Assembly: GCA_003818285.1 (NCBI GenBank)
Contig: RPRB01000012.1
Span: 1 to 56,318, forward strand
Origin: Myxococcaceae bacterium
Lineage (GTDB): Bacteria > Myxococcota > Myxococcia > Myxococcales > Myxococcaceae
Reading direction: 5' to 3'
DNA: 56,318 nucleotides
Position numbers and translations under genes: made by a program
Shown here: one piece after another, positions 35,897 to 45,693 of the stretch
Position numbering within the stretch: position 1 is the first letter of the stretch
Layout: every line of letters begins with the position of its first letter
Notes under the pieces: generated by a model
Seen by the model: the letters and a program-made list of their open reading frames with translations, nothing else
Told to the model about the DNA's origin: nothing
The model's database searches: none

Positions 35897-36017
35897 AACG
35901 CCCAGAGGCAATAGCAACAACCTGCATCTCCGGTGAAACCCGATGACGGCGGTTCAGGCACTTCTGAGCGCCGGACTCGCACTCGGGTTCTAGGTTGTGG
36001 CTATTGCCTCTGGCGTT
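35897..36017. repeat. 121-bp element bounded by 26-27 bp inverted repeats
   Basis: The left arm 35897-35923 and the right arm 35992-36017 match as inverted repeats with one bulge and one mismatch (shared part AGAGGCAATAGC, then ACAACCT). Inside, a second inverted pair (AACCCGA and TCGGGTT) and a CGGCG/CGCCG pair allow a long branched hairpin. No target-site duplication is clear. It may be a MITE-like element or a structured RNA. It does not look coding. Confidence 0.6.
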
Positions 36018-36458
36018 CCACCGATGTCCGATGCGCGGAGCTCCGCGGCGACGAGCTGGGCCTCGGAACCCTGTCCAGACGCGCCGGCGCGGTCTCACGT
36101 CGCGAGAAGCTTCGACTTCCGGATCGCATGGCTCGCCTCGAGACGGAGACGGCGAGTCGGACACCTGCGCCGGCGATGGCGGGGCTCCGACTCGGCGGTG
36201 CGCCGGGGCGGCCCTTCCTCGTGCGGCTCGGCTTCGGTGTCGCGCGGCTCGCCCTGCATCGGCCAGGCGGGCTTGCCTGTGAGCGCGCCGGTGCGGAGAG
36301 CGCCGGCTTCTCCGCCGGAGAGAGGGCGCCTCGAGTGCTGCGGGCACCTCTTCGACGGGAAGGGGATCCGTCACGAGGTGTCTGGCACCTGGGAGGGGAC
36401 CTGGAAGCAGGTACCTGGAGGCCGCCTCCCGTCGCTCAGGAGCTCGGCCTCGCGGCGC
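36018..36458. other. Intergenic stretch with one REP-like core and no recognised gene
   Basis: Several long open frames cross this region on both strands, but all are low-complexity Arg/Pro/Gly-rich sequence without domain signatures. The only specific feature seen is the REP-like core at 36376-36390. Confidence 0.5.
36376..36390. repeat. Solitary REP-like palindrome
   Basis: The core AGGTGTCTGGCACCT, preceded by TCACG, is identical to the copies at 22383, 22433 and 54086. Confidence 0.7.
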
Positions 36459-37496
36459 TCAGTGACGCGCGGGTGCGGCCTCTGCGTCCTCGAGCAGCTC
36501 GGTCTCGGTGGCGCGCGGCGGGGTGTCCGCTGCCGGCGCTGCGGCGGTCGGGTGCGTCGGCCGCGGCGGTGTGGGCGAGGCGCTCTCCGGAGCCGGGGCC
36601 AGCGGACCCTCGGCTGGCTCGGGCGGGATCGAGGGCAGGAAGGGAACGCCGGTGCCGGAGAGCGGAACCTCCCCGAATGGACCTCCGCTGGCCGGGGCCC
36701 CCGCCGTCGAGCCGGAGGGCTCGGCGGTTCCACCCGACGTGGACCGTCCGCCGACGCTGATCGCCGCCTCCCCGGCGCTGCCGGCCGCGGAGAGCGCCGG
36801 TGGGTTCACCTCTCCCGGTGACTGCACGACCGGATCACCCTGGCGCACGGCTGGAGGCGGCCGCTGCGTCGCCACCTCGAGCGGCGCGGTGCACGGCGGG
36901 CTCGACACCCACGCCTCGAGCGCCGGGTCGCCGTAGCCCAGGAGCCGCGCCTCCATCGATGGATTGTTCCAGCCCGCCGAGGTGGGGGTCGCGACCTTGA
37001 AATGCAGGTGCGCGCCACAGGCCCAGCCGGTCTTCCCGGAGTAGCCGAGGAGATCGCCCCGGCGCACGTGCTGGCCCGGGATCACACTCACCGCGGAGAA
37101 GTGGAGATACTGCGTCTCGATGTTTCCCGCGCTCTCGATGACGACGTAGTTGGCCCTGCGAGCCATCGCCGGGTCACATCCGCCCTCGTCGCTGTCTCCG
37201 CGCGCAAGCCGCACCACGCCATCGAGCGCGGCGACCACCGGCGTGCCCTCGGGCATGCGGAAGTCCCAGGCCCAGGTGTCGTTTCCGACGTGGCTGCCGA
37301 CGTTGTGGACCTGGCTCACCGGGAACGACATGCCGCAGCCGAACGGGATGCCGACCTCCGGTGGATCCACCGGGACAGCGACGTTCGCCTCTTGCGCAAC
37401 CGGTGCGCTCGGCTGAACTCCAGTTCCTGTTTCAGCAAGGACGGGTGAAGCGAGCAGCGAGACCGCCAGGAGGATCGAGGATGCGGACCTGTCCAC
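36459..37496 (-). CDS. Exported M23-family peptidase with long Pro-rich tail
   Basis: The 345-residue protein starts at a GTG (37496) with a signal peptide (SSILLAVSLLASPVLA). The M23 domain has zinc ligands in SHVGNDTWAWDF (HxxxD pattern), and HLHF in WACGAHLHFKVA. It may cleave or bind peptidoglycan cross-bridges. From about residue 205 the sequence is a long disordered Pro/Ser/Gly/Ala-rich tail of about 140 residues (PSGSTAGAPASGGPFGEV, and so on), which may span wall material. Four Cys residues in the domain suggest disulphides. It diverges from the LuxR-type regulator gene. Confidence 0.87.
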   Translation of the reverse strand: MDRSASSILLAVSLLASPVLAETGTGVQPSAPVAQEANVAVPVDPPEVGIPFGCGMSFPVSQVHNVGSHVGNDTWAWDFRMPEGTPVVAALDGVVRLARGDSDEGGCDPAMARRANYVVIESAGNIETQYLHFSAVSVIPGQHVRRGDLLGYSGKTGWACGAHLHFKVATPTSAGWNNPSMEARLLGYGDPALEAWVSSPPCTAPLEVATQRPPPAVRQGDPVVQSPGEVNPPALSAAGSAGEAAISVGGRSTSGGTAEPSGSTAGAPASGGPFGEVPLSGTGVPFLPSIPPEPAEGPLAPAPESASPTPPRPTHPTAAAPAADTPPRATETELLEDAEAAPARH

Positions 37497-37689
37497 GGTT
37501 TGCTCTGTTCATTATCGCACCTCCCCCATGTGGGTTCACCGCCGACTTCGGTCGGCCGCTCGCCTGCTTCGCGCTGACGGACTCCGGACACCCTGCTGCG
37601 ACCGGCGGTTGACCTTCGGGGCAACGCGGCTGACTTCTGACCCGGCGACCCGCAGCGGTTTCCGATGGGTCCGGAGGTCGGTGGTGACG

Positions 37690-38337
37690 ATGGAACACGG
37701 GGGGAGCGTGCGCGTCTCGCTCCTGGATGGCCAGCTGCTCCGAGGTGACGCGCTGGCGCGCGTGCTCACCGAGTCGGGATACGTCGTCGTCGGCCGGCAC
37801 AGCGGGGCCGACTCGTTCCTCTCGGGTCTCGCCCAGGAGCAGCCGCAGATCGCCTGCGTGGACGTGACCCTCGACGACGATGACGGGGTGGCGGCCCTCG
37901 CCGAAGCCCGCCAGTTCCACCCGAACCTCCAGGTTCTGGCGTACGGCGACGGGGCGGGAGCGCTCGACCGCTGTATTGCCGCTGGAGCAGCCGCTTACCT
38001 GGACGCTCGCACCAGCATCTGTTCCGACGTTCTCCACACCCTCGAGCTGCTCGCCCGCGGCGAGCGCGCGGTGTCCGCCCACATGCTGAGCACCGTGTTC
38101 CAGGCGACACGTGCTCCGGAGCACGAGCAGCTGCGGCCCCTCTCCGCCCGGGAGCGTCAGGTCCTGGCCTGGGTGGCCGCGGGCGCGGACAACGGGGACA
38201 TCGCTGTCAGCCTGCAGATCACCGAGCGCACGGTGAAGGCCCACGTCTCGAGCCTGTACCGCAAGCTCCGGCAGGAGAACCGGACCCAGCTCGCGCTGCT
38301 GGCGCGACACTTGGGAATCCGTCCTCCGAGTCAGTGA
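37690..38337 (+). CDS. LuxR/NarL-type response regulator with degenerate receiver domain
   Basis: The 215-residue protein starts at the ATG at 37690. Its receiver keeps the phospho-acceptor Asp58 (IACVDVTLDDDD) but has only one acidic residue early (LLDGQ, Asp13), and where the conserved Lys should be it reads AAAYLDARTS. The helix-turn-helix at about 145-190 is a clear LuxR domain (LSARERQVLAWVAAGADNGD, IAVSLQITERTVKAHVSSLYRKL). With the missing Lys it is probably not switched by normal phosphotransfer. No kinase gene is adjacent. The promoter region with the M23 gene is about 190 bp. Confidence 0.88.
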   Translation: MEHGGSVRVSLLDGQLLRGDALARVLTESGYVVVGRHSGADSFLSGLAQEQPQIACVDVTLDDDDGVAALAEARQFHPNLQVLAYGDGAGALDRCIAAGAAAYLDARTSICSDVLHTLELLARGERAVSAHMLSTVFQATRAPEHEQLRPLSARERQVLAWVAAGADNGDIAVSLQITERTVKAHVSSLYRKLRQENRTQLALLARHLGIRPPSQ

Positions 38338-38404
38338 GCCGGTCCGCCGTCGCAGCAGGCGGCAGGGCGCACCGGTGGGCGTTCGCGGCAGCATCGCTCC
38401 TGCC

Positions 38405-38872
38405 ATGCGAACAATCGGACTCCTCCTGCTCGTCGGCTGTGCCACCGCCCCGCCCGTCCCGACCGGAGAGGACGCACGACGCTCGCTCCTCGCCGCGCAC
38501 GCCGTCGAGCGTGAGGCGCATCTCGCCCGGAACCCTGACCCCATCGCCGCCATGACCGCCGAGGGGTTCCTGATGCTCGATCGAGGGGAGATCCGGACCG
38601 TCAGCGTCGCGGAGATGAGGGACCACTTCGCCCAGTACTTCGGACGCGTCACTTTCGATCGGTGGGACGACCTCCAGCCGCCTCAGGCGTGGGTCTCGGC
38701 CGACGGGACCTGGGGCTCGGTGGCCGTCCGCAAGGAGGTGATCACCCGGAGCGTGACCGACGGCTCGGTGGATCGCACGGTGTTCGCCTGGCTCGAGAGC
38801 TGGGAGCGCACCCCGCAGGGCTGGAAGCTGCGCGCGGTCGCCTCGACGCGGGCCGACGAGCCCGCACGCTGA
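38405..38872 (+). CDS. Small lipoprotein with an NTF2-like/DUF4440-type domain
   Basis: The 155-residue protein begins MRTIGLLLLVGCATAPP, a compact lipobox with Cys at residue 12. The rest looks like a cone-shaped NTF2/SnoaL-like fold (SLLAAHAVEREAHLARNPDPIAAMTAEGFLMLDRGEI, then ERTPQGWKLRAVAST). Such domains often bind small ligands, and no function can be assigned. The ATG at 38405 is favoured over an upstream start because it places the lipobox correctly. A hairpin terminator follows. Confidence 0.75.
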   Translation: MRTIGLLLLVGCATAPPVPTGEDARRSLLAAHAVEREAHLARNPDPIAAMTAEGFLMLDRGEIRTVSVAEMRDHFAQYFGRVTFDRWDDLQPPQAWVSADGTWGSVAVRKEVITRSVTDGSVDRTVFAWLESWERTPQGWKLRAVASTRADEPAR

Positions 38873-38889
38873 CTGCCGCGCTGACCGCA

Positions 38890-38918
38890 GAGACCGGCCG
38901 GGCCTCTCTGCCGGTCTC
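38890..38918. terminator. Perfect 9-bp stem-loop between convergent genes
   Basis: GAGACCGGC and GCCGGTCTC are separated by an 11-nt loop. It sits between the ends of the lipoprotein gene (38872) and the convergent DUF3618-like gene (38930), so it could stop transcripts in both directions. There is no long T-run. Confidence 0.6.
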
Positions 38919-38929
38919 GGTTCCCCGGG

Positions 38930-39343
38930 TCAGCCCCCGGCGGAGAGCGCGCGCCGCACGCTCCGGCGGACGAGCTGCGTTCCCGCGACCAGCACCGCGA
39001 CCTTGAGGAGGGAGACCAGCACGCCCAGGGGACGCGGCAGGGCCTGGGCGCGCGTGGCGAGCCGGTCCGGGTTCTCCCGGGCACGGCGCAGCCCCTCGAT
39101 CCGGCGCTCGGGGAACCGGGACTGCCGCGAGCGGGAGAGCGCCACGCTCGCGCCGATGATGACCACCATGACCGCGGCAAGCCCCGCGCCCGCGGCGATG
39201 AGCACCCGGCGGTTGTCTCTGATCAACCCGCGCACGTCCAGCGCGCGCTGGGCGCGGCGGTCGAGCTCGCGGAGGGTGACCAGGAACTCGTCGCGGAGGC
39301 GATCCGCGGTCTTCGCGACCTGGGGCTCCTCGACGGAGCTCAC
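38930..39343 (-). CDS. DUF3618-like single-membrane-helix protein
   Basis: The 137-residue protein starts at a GTG (39343) that overlaps the previous stop by four bases. Its N-terminal helix (KTADRLRDEFLVTLRELDRRAQRALDVRGLIRDN) resembles DUF3618, followed by a membrane helix (RVLIAAGAGLAAVMVVIIGASVAL), a basic loop and a second weaker hydrophobic segment (LGVLVSLLKVAVLVAGTQLV). DUF3618 proteins are often coupled with holin-like DUF1469 proteins, exactly as here. The function is unknown. Confidence 0.7.
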   Translation of the reverse strand: MSSVEEPQVAKTADRLRDEFLVTLRELDRRAQRALDVRGLIRDNRRVLIAAGAGLAAVMVVIIGASVALSRSRQSRFPERRIEGLRRARENPDRLATRAQALPRPLGVLVSLLKVAVLVAGTQLVRRSVRRALSAGG

Positions 39344-39744
39344 TGCAGCTCCTCCCGGGTCAGCATCCAGTCCAGCTTCAGCCGGTCGCGGGTGCGCGCC
39401 AGCGGCCGCTTCGGCATCTTCCTCATCGCGAAGAAGGCGAGGAGCGCGGCCAGGCCGAGAACCACCGCGCCGAGCACCAGTGCCGGGATCCACCGCGGCT
39501 CCGGAAGCGCGAGGACGATGGCCATCAGGGCGACGGCCAGCCCCGCCGGAGCGAGGAACAGAGCTCCGCCGAAGAGGATGCCGGCGGTCCGCGCCTCCCT
39601 GAGCTCCTCCTTCAGCTCGGTCCGGGCGTGCAGCGCCTCGGCCCGAACCAGGAGCTTCATCTCGAGGATCGCATGCCGGACCAGCTCCACCGTCGACATG
39701 TTCCGCAGCTGAGCCTCGTCCAGCCGCTGCTCTCCGAGTTCCAC
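39340..39744 (-). CDS. Phage-holin-like (DUF1469, holin superfamily III) membrane protein
   Basis: The 134-residue protein has an amphipathic N-terminal helix (STVELVRHAILEMKLLVRAEA, then LHARTELKEELREARTAG) and two membrane helices (ILFGGALFLAPAGLAVALMAIVLALP and WIPALVLGAVVLGLAALLAFFAM) followed by a basic tail. It matches the chromosomal holin-X family found next to DUF3618 genes in many bacteria; there is no phage context. It starts at a GTG (39744). It is probably a housekeeping envelope protein of unknown role. Confidence 0.8.
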   Translation of the reverse strand: MELGEQRLDEAQLRNMSTVELVRHAILEMKLLVRAEALHARTELKEELREARTAGILFGGALFLAPAGLAVALMAIVLALPEPRWIPALVLGAVVLGLAALLAFFAMRKMPKRPLARTRDRLKLDWMLTREELQ

Positions 39745-39999
39745 GCCTCACCTCCGCTCGACAGGCCACGGCGCCCCGGGCGCCGGGAACGAAGATGGGG
39801 TCAGCACGCGCGATGCGCATCGCCCGACGCACTCGCGGGCCACAGGGGGCCCGCCGGCGAGGCCGTCGGCTGCGTGACAGAGACCACCAACGCCGGTCCT
39901 ACGCCGGAGCATCGCGGATGCTCGAGGCCGCCGGTCGCGGCCGGAGCAGCTCGCCCGGCCTTCGGTCGCCACAGGCCGCGCCAGCTCCGGAGCTCGGGC

Positions 40000-40254
40000 T
40001 CAGGAGCGACCGATGTCCAGCACCGCCTGGAGCCGGGCGACGATCAGCTCCGCACCGGTGAACAGCCGCTCGCCGTCCCAAAGCGCGGGGGTCTCGGCGC
40101 CACCCCGCGCGGCGAAGTCCGACGCCGCCTCCGGGTAGACGACGTTCCGGAACCGCACCACCTCGAGCAGTCCATGATCGACGACCCAGCGCCGAACCCG
40201 GGCCGACCGGGGCTCGTCGAGTCGATGGAACAGCTCGAGGGGCTTCGGGCTCAC
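40000..40254 (-). CDS. Small thioredoxin-fold (glutaredoxin/GST-N-like) protein without Cys
   Basis: The 84-residue protein reads like the N-terminal GST or glutaredoxin domain (LELFHRLDEPRSARVRRWVVDHGLLEVV, then ETPALWDGERLFTGAELIVARLQAVL), including the cis-Pro position in TPAL. The CxxC or Ser position is replaced (EPRS), so no thiol chemistry is expected. It starts at a GTG (40254). It is directly downstream of atpC by 51 bp in the same direction and may be transcribed with the ATP synthase genes. Confidence 0.65.
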   Translation of the reverse strand: MSPKPLELFHRLDEPRSARVRRWVVDHGLLEVVRFRNVVYPEAASDFAARGGAETPALWDGERLFTGAELIVARLQAVLDIGRS

Positions 40255-40305
40255 GACCGTCTGCGCAGGCCGGCGAAGCTCATCGGACCCGCCCGGTGCC
40301 CCGCA

Positions 40306-40716
40306 TCAGCGCCCGCCGGCGCGTGCAGCAGCCACCCGTGCCCGTTCCCGCTGCACGCGCGCGGTCTCCGCCGGAGTCTTCGGATCGCCCGGCCCGAGGG
40401 CTGCCAGGCGCTGCTCGGCCTCGCGGAGCGCCGCCGTCGCGCTCTCCAGATCGATGGAGGCTGCGGGCTCCGCGTGGTCAGCCAGCACCAGCACGGTGTC
40501 GTTCTGCACCTCGACGAAGCCGCCGGCCACGAACCAGGCCTGGGTGTTCGTGCCGTCGCGGACGGTCAACGGGCCGGGAGAGAGGGTGGAGAGGAACGGG
40601 CTGTGTCCCGGACGCACGCCGTACAGTCCCTCGGCGGCGGGGGCCACGACCTCATCGGCGTGCGTGGAGATCAGCCGCCGCTCGGGGGTAACGATATCGA
40701 CGTTCAGCTTGGCCAT
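40306..40716 (-). CDS. atpC: F1F0 ATP synthase epsilon subunit
   Basis: The 136-residue subunit belongs to the central stalk of the F1 sector on the cytoplasmic face. It has the beta-sandwich N-terminal domain (KLNVDIVTPERRLISTHADEVVAPAAEGLYGVRPGHSPFLSTL, GFVEVQNDTVLVLADHA) and a C-terminal helical hairpin (SATAALREAEQRLAALG, ETARVQRERARVAAARA) that can restrain rotation. It is separated from atpD by an unrelated gene for an exported protein. Confidence 0.95.
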   Translation of the reverse strand: MAKLNVDIVTPERRLISTHADEVVAPAAEGLYGVRPGHSPFLSTLSPGPLTVRDGTNTQAWFVAGGFVEVQNDTVLVLADHAEPAASIDLESATAALREAEQRLAALGPGDPKTPAETARVQRERARVAAARAGGR

Positions 40717-40723
40717 CGGGCAC

Positions 40724-41323
40724 TCACTCCTGGAAGTCGAGCCGCCAGGTCCGCGGCTCGACGGTCTCGAATTCCACCTGGTTCCGGTCGTTCACCCGCG
40801 GCTCCTTGCCCGGAATCCCGAGCACGCCCTCGAGCCAGACGAACCGCCGGTCCAGCTTCCTCAGCTTCCGGTGCGCGCTCCTGCCGAGGAAATCCTGAAG
40901 CTTCCGCTGGGCGATGACGTTGCCCAGCCGGTCGTACAGGGAGGCCACCGTCACCGGACCATGGGGATCGAACGGAGGCTTCTTCTTCGACGATCCCTTC
41001 TTCGCCTCCACCGCGGCCGAGGGAGGCGGAGGCAGCGACTTCGGAAGGGCGGCCAGGACCCAGAACCTCTCGCCGGAGTTGCTGACGAAATACAGATCGT
41101 CCACCGTCCCCAGGCACCGAGGCAGGGTCCACGCGACGTCGGTGTCCCGCGTCACCTCGATCCGGCACTTCCCCTCCCCCTCGATGCGCATCACGATGCC
41201 GTACTCGGCGTTGGACGAGGCACGGCCACGGCTCTGACCCGTCTCCTGCGCGGCGGCCCGTCCCGTCAGGACCGTCTGCACCAGCAGGAGCGCCAGGGTG
41301 ATCTCGCACCGGCCGATCCTCAC
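40724..41323 (-). CDS. Exported hypothetical protein inserted between atpD and atpC
   Basis: The 199-residue protein starts at a GTG (41323) with a signal peptide (CEITLALLLVQTVLTGRAAA). A compact region follows (YGIVMRIEGEGKCRIEVTRDTDVAWTLPRCLG, with two Cys), then a Lys/Pro-rich spacer (KKGSSKKKPP), and a C-terminal part ending in PRTWRLDFQE. I do not recognise the family. It is 7 bp from atpC and 23 bp from atpD in the same direction, so it must be co-transcribed with them. It is not an ATP synthase subunit by any visible motif. Confidence 0.7.
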   Translation of the reverse strand: MRIGRCEITLALLLVQTVLTGRAAAQETGQSRGRASSNAEYGIVMRIEGEGKCRIEVTRDTDVAWTLPRCLGTVDDLYFVSNSGERFWVLAALPKSLPPPPSAAVEAKKGSSKKKPPFDPHGPVTVASLYDRLGNVIAQRKLQDFLGRSAHRKLRKLDRRFVWLEGVLGIPGKEPRVNDRNQVEFETVEPRTWRLDFQE

Positions 41324-41346
41324 GGGCGCGCGCCGCGGGCAGCGGA

Positions 41347-43697
<2,351 letters not shown>

Positions 43698-43775
43698 GGG
43701 AGGTCGGGGGGGCCCCTTACAGCCCGGTGGCCCCGGAATCAACCACCGTGCACTCCGGAGGTCCCCCTGCGCCGC

Positions 43776-44384
43776 ATGAGGAAAAGCCTGGCCCTGGGAT
43801 TCGCCCTGCTGCTCGTCGCGGCGGTGGTCCCGACCACGTACATCGAGCTGACCACCCGGCGGCACGTGGTCTCGCCCGAGGCGGCACCGGCGGTGCCCTG
43901 GGGAATCGTCTTCGGGGCGGGCCTGGCCCCCGGTGGAGAGCCCTCCCCCATCCTCGCGGAACGGCTGGAGGCGGCGATGCTGCTCTGGCGGACCGGCCGG
44001 GTGGAGCGGCTGCTCCTGACCGGCAACACCGACCCGTATCACGACGAGATCCGCTCGATGCGCCGCTACCTGACCAAGGGTGGCGTGCCGGAGCGGGCGA
44101 TCTCGGTGGATCTGGAGGGCCTCTCCACCTTCGATAGCTGCTGGCGGGCCCGCGGGGTGTTCGGGGTGCAGAGGGCGATCCTCGTCACCCAGGCGTTCCA
44201 CCTCCCCCGAGCGGTGTTCCTGGCCCGGGCGGCGGGGATCGACGCGGTCGGCGTGCGCGCCGGGGGCGGACGGTGGCGTGCCCCGTACGTCTGGCGTGAG
44301 CTGCTGGCCCGGCCGCTCGCCCTGGTGGACGCCTGGGTGCATCCCAGGCCGCCGCTCCCGGCCGCCACCCCCCTCGCCGGCTGA
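43776..44384 (+). CDS. SanA/YdcF-like DUF218 membrane-anchored protein
   Basis: The 202-residue protein starts with a single membrane anchor ([22 protein letters not shown]) and then the DUF218 fold: [52 protein letters not shown], and [28 protein letters not shown]. SanA of enteric bacteria affects envelope permeability to vancomycin; others in the family are enzymes of unknown reaction. The ATG at 43776 is preceded by GGAGG at 43757-43761. It diverges from atpG. Confidence 0.85.
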   Translation: MRKSLALGFALLLVAAVVPTTYIELTTRRHVVSPEAAPAVPWGIVFGAGLAPGGEPSPILAERLEAAMLLWRTGRVERLLLTGNTDPYHDEIRSMRRYLTKGGVPERAISVDLEGLSTFDSCWRARGVFGVQRAILVTQAFHLPRAVFLARAAGIDAVGVRAGGGRWRAPYVWRELLARPLALVDAWVHPRPPLPAATPLAG

Positions 44385-44395
44385 GCCCGATCGGC

Positions 44396-44422
44396 GGGCG
44401 TCCCCCTGGTGCGGGGGGCTGA
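44396..44422 (+). repeat. 27-bp element, copy 2 (identical to 5793-5819, opposite strand)
   Basis: It contains the CCCCC-TGGTGC-GGGGG hairpin core and lies 41 bp before the ATG of the acidic protein gene, in the same orientation relative to that gene as copy 1 is to the VOC gene. Confidence 0.75.
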
Positions 44423-44463
44423 GCTTGTCAGGCCACGCGCCGCGGCCCACCTTCCGCGGCACC

Positions 44464-44856
44464 ATGCCCAGCTCCCAGGACGAAGAACTCGACAGCACGC
44501 CGTACGAGGGCGACCGCCCCGGACCTCACCCCGTGGACGTCCTCCAGGAGCTCCCCGTCGACGGGGAACCGACGAGCGAGACGCAGCTGATGAGCGACGC
44601 CGAGCTCGACCCACGCGAGGTCGAGGGGGACCGGTTCGAGGTCGGCAACGACGACCTCGGGACGGCACCGGACCTCGAGGAGGACCCGGACGCGCCCGAC
44701 CTCCGGCCGGACCACGTGGAGCGCATCACCGAGTCGGGCCTCATCGAGGAGGACCCGGAGCCGGACGACGACGACGATGGGCTCACCGCGCGGCCCACTG
44801 CCCGGACCCCGGACGACGACCTGGTCGAGCCCACCGAGCCGGACGAGCTGTCCTGA
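44464..44856 (+). CDS. Highly acidic small protein
   Basis: The 130-residue protein is dominated by Asp, Glu and Pro ([58 protein letters not shown]). It has no hydrophobic segment, so it is probably cytoplasmic and disordered. I do not recognise a family. The ATG at 44464 fits the sequence composition break. [23 protein letters not shown] motif suggests repeated VDxL or DG patterns, but nothing functional can be claimed. It has its own leader containing the repeated 27-bp element. Confidence 0.65.
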   Translation: MPSSQDEELDSTPYEGDRPGPHPVDVLQELPVDGEPTSETQLMSDAELDPREVEGDRFEVGNDDLGTAPDLEEDPDAPDLRPDHVERITESGLIEEDPEPDDDDDGLTARPTARTPDDDLVEPTEPDELS

Positions 44857-44945
44857 AGGGGCCGAGCCGGCGCGCACGTGCTCCGGAACGACGACGGGGC
44901 GCGCCGCACGCTCCTTCTGCGTGCTGCACACCCCATCGCTCCCTT

Positions 44946-44962
44946 GCGGTCGCAACGACCGC
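44946..44962 (-). terminator. Hairpin downstream of the first small exported peptide gene
   Basis: GCGGTCG and CGACCGC surround a three-base loop, a perfect 7-3-7 stem, eight bases after the stop codon at 44970 on the minus strand. Confidence 0.55.
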
Positions 44963-44969
44963 CGAGGAG

Positions 44970-45137
44970 TTACTTCGCGGGAGCCGGCTCGGCAGCGGGA
45001 GGCGGAGCCTCCTTCGAGGACTTCTTCGCCTTCTTGGCGTGCTTCTTCTCGGACTTCGGCGCGTCCGACTTGGCAGCGTCGTCAGCGAATGCGGCGAACG
45101 AGGTGGCGAGAACCAGCGCGGCGATCAGCTTCTTCAT
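44970..45137 (-). CDS. Small exported Lys/Ala/Pro-rich protein, paralogue of the next gene
   Basis: Only 55 residues: a signal peptide (KKLIAALVLATSFAAFA) then DDAAKSDAPKSEKKHAKKAK, KSSKEAPPPAAEPAPAK and stop. The first 16 residues are identical to those of the product at 45282-45473, and the mature parts share Lys/Ala/Pro composition. GAGGAG lies just upstream of the ATG (minus strand). It was probably missed by length-limited gene calling. The mature peptide is strongly basic and unstructured; a role in binding polyanions of the envelope is speculation. Confidence 0.75.
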   Translation of the reverse strand: MKKLIAALVLATSFAAFADDAAKSDAPKSEKKHAKKAKKSSKEAPPPAAEPAPAK

Positions 45138-45219
45138 GTGAATGGAACTCCTCGGGCGACTGCGTCACGACGACAGCGAGATGCTGCGTCGATCGCAATC
45201 AGAGCACCGAACGTGCCAG

Positions 45220-45253
45220 CGGGGTGAGCCTGGCTTGCGCCAGGCCCACCCCG
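45220..45253 (-). terminator. 15-bp stem-loop after the second small exported peptide gene
   Basis: The arms 45220-45234 and 45239-45253 pair at 14 of 15 positions around a TTGC loop (arm CGGGGTGAGCCTGGC). It lies 28 bp after the stop of the 45282 gene and before the ATG of its paralogue. It could terminate, or partly separate expression of the two genes. No T-run is present. Confidence 0.65.
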
Positions 45254-45281
45254 CCGGTGTGCAACTGAGCTGCGAAAAGGC

Positions 45282-45473
45282 TTACTTCTTCGCCGGCTCG
45301 GCAGCGGCCGGGGCCGGGGCCGGCTTCGCCGCGGGGTCGGTGGTCTTCGTCTCGGTGGTCTTCTTCTCGGTCGACTTCTTCTCGGTCTTCGCCGGGTCCT
45401 TCTTGGCAGCGTCGTCGTTGGCGAGGGCGGCGAACGAGGTGGCGAGAACGAGGGCGGCGATCAGCTTCTTCAT
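45282..45473 (-). CDS. Small exported Lys/Thr/Ala/Pro-rich protein
   Basis: The 63-residue protein has the signal peptide KKLIAALVLATSFAALA, cleaved probably after Ala, and a mature part NDDAAKKDPAKTEKKSTEKK, TTETKTTDPAAKPAPAPAAA, EPAKK. It is a tandem paralogue of the 55-residue gene downstream. AAGGAG precedes the ATG (minus strand, 45481-45486). Both mature parts are Lys/Ala/Pro-rich and low-complexity, with an acidic start (DDAAK). The family is not recognised. Separate terminator hairpins follow each gene, suggesting each is controlled at its end. Confidence 0.78.
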   Translation of the reverse strand: MKKLIAALVLATSFAALANDDAAKKDPAKTEKKSTEKKTTETKTTDPAAKPAPAPAAAEPAKK

Positions 45474-45693
45474 GGATTGCTCCTTGGGTTGGGAACAGCG
45501 GGGCGGACCATAGGCACCCGCCGTGCCACGTCGCGCAATCGAGCGTCTCCTGCGAGCTTGCGGTGTCGACTGGGGACGGGCTCCACACGTTGGAGCAGAG
45601 ACGTGGGGAGTTTTTCCCCAGCAGCAGCGTTACAGTGCCTTTGCAACCACGGCCCGGGATGCCCCTCGGCTGTGAGAGGATGCCGCCCCCGCC

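Noticed and set aside
35897-36017. Inverted-repeat element considered as a tRNA or tmRNA-like gene
   Set aside because: No T-loop (GGTTCRA) or acceptor-stem geometry was found, and the arms are too long for a tRNA.
35995-36374. Open frames on both strands between the GTPase operon and the M23 gene
   Set aside because: Residue composition is Arg/Pro/Ser-rich, no ribosome-binding site or motif is seen, and they run through the inverted-repeat element.
39340-39744. Holin-like gene considered as a prophage marker
   Set aside because: No phage structural, integrase or lysis genes are nearby; the family is common on chromosomes next to DUF3618 genes.
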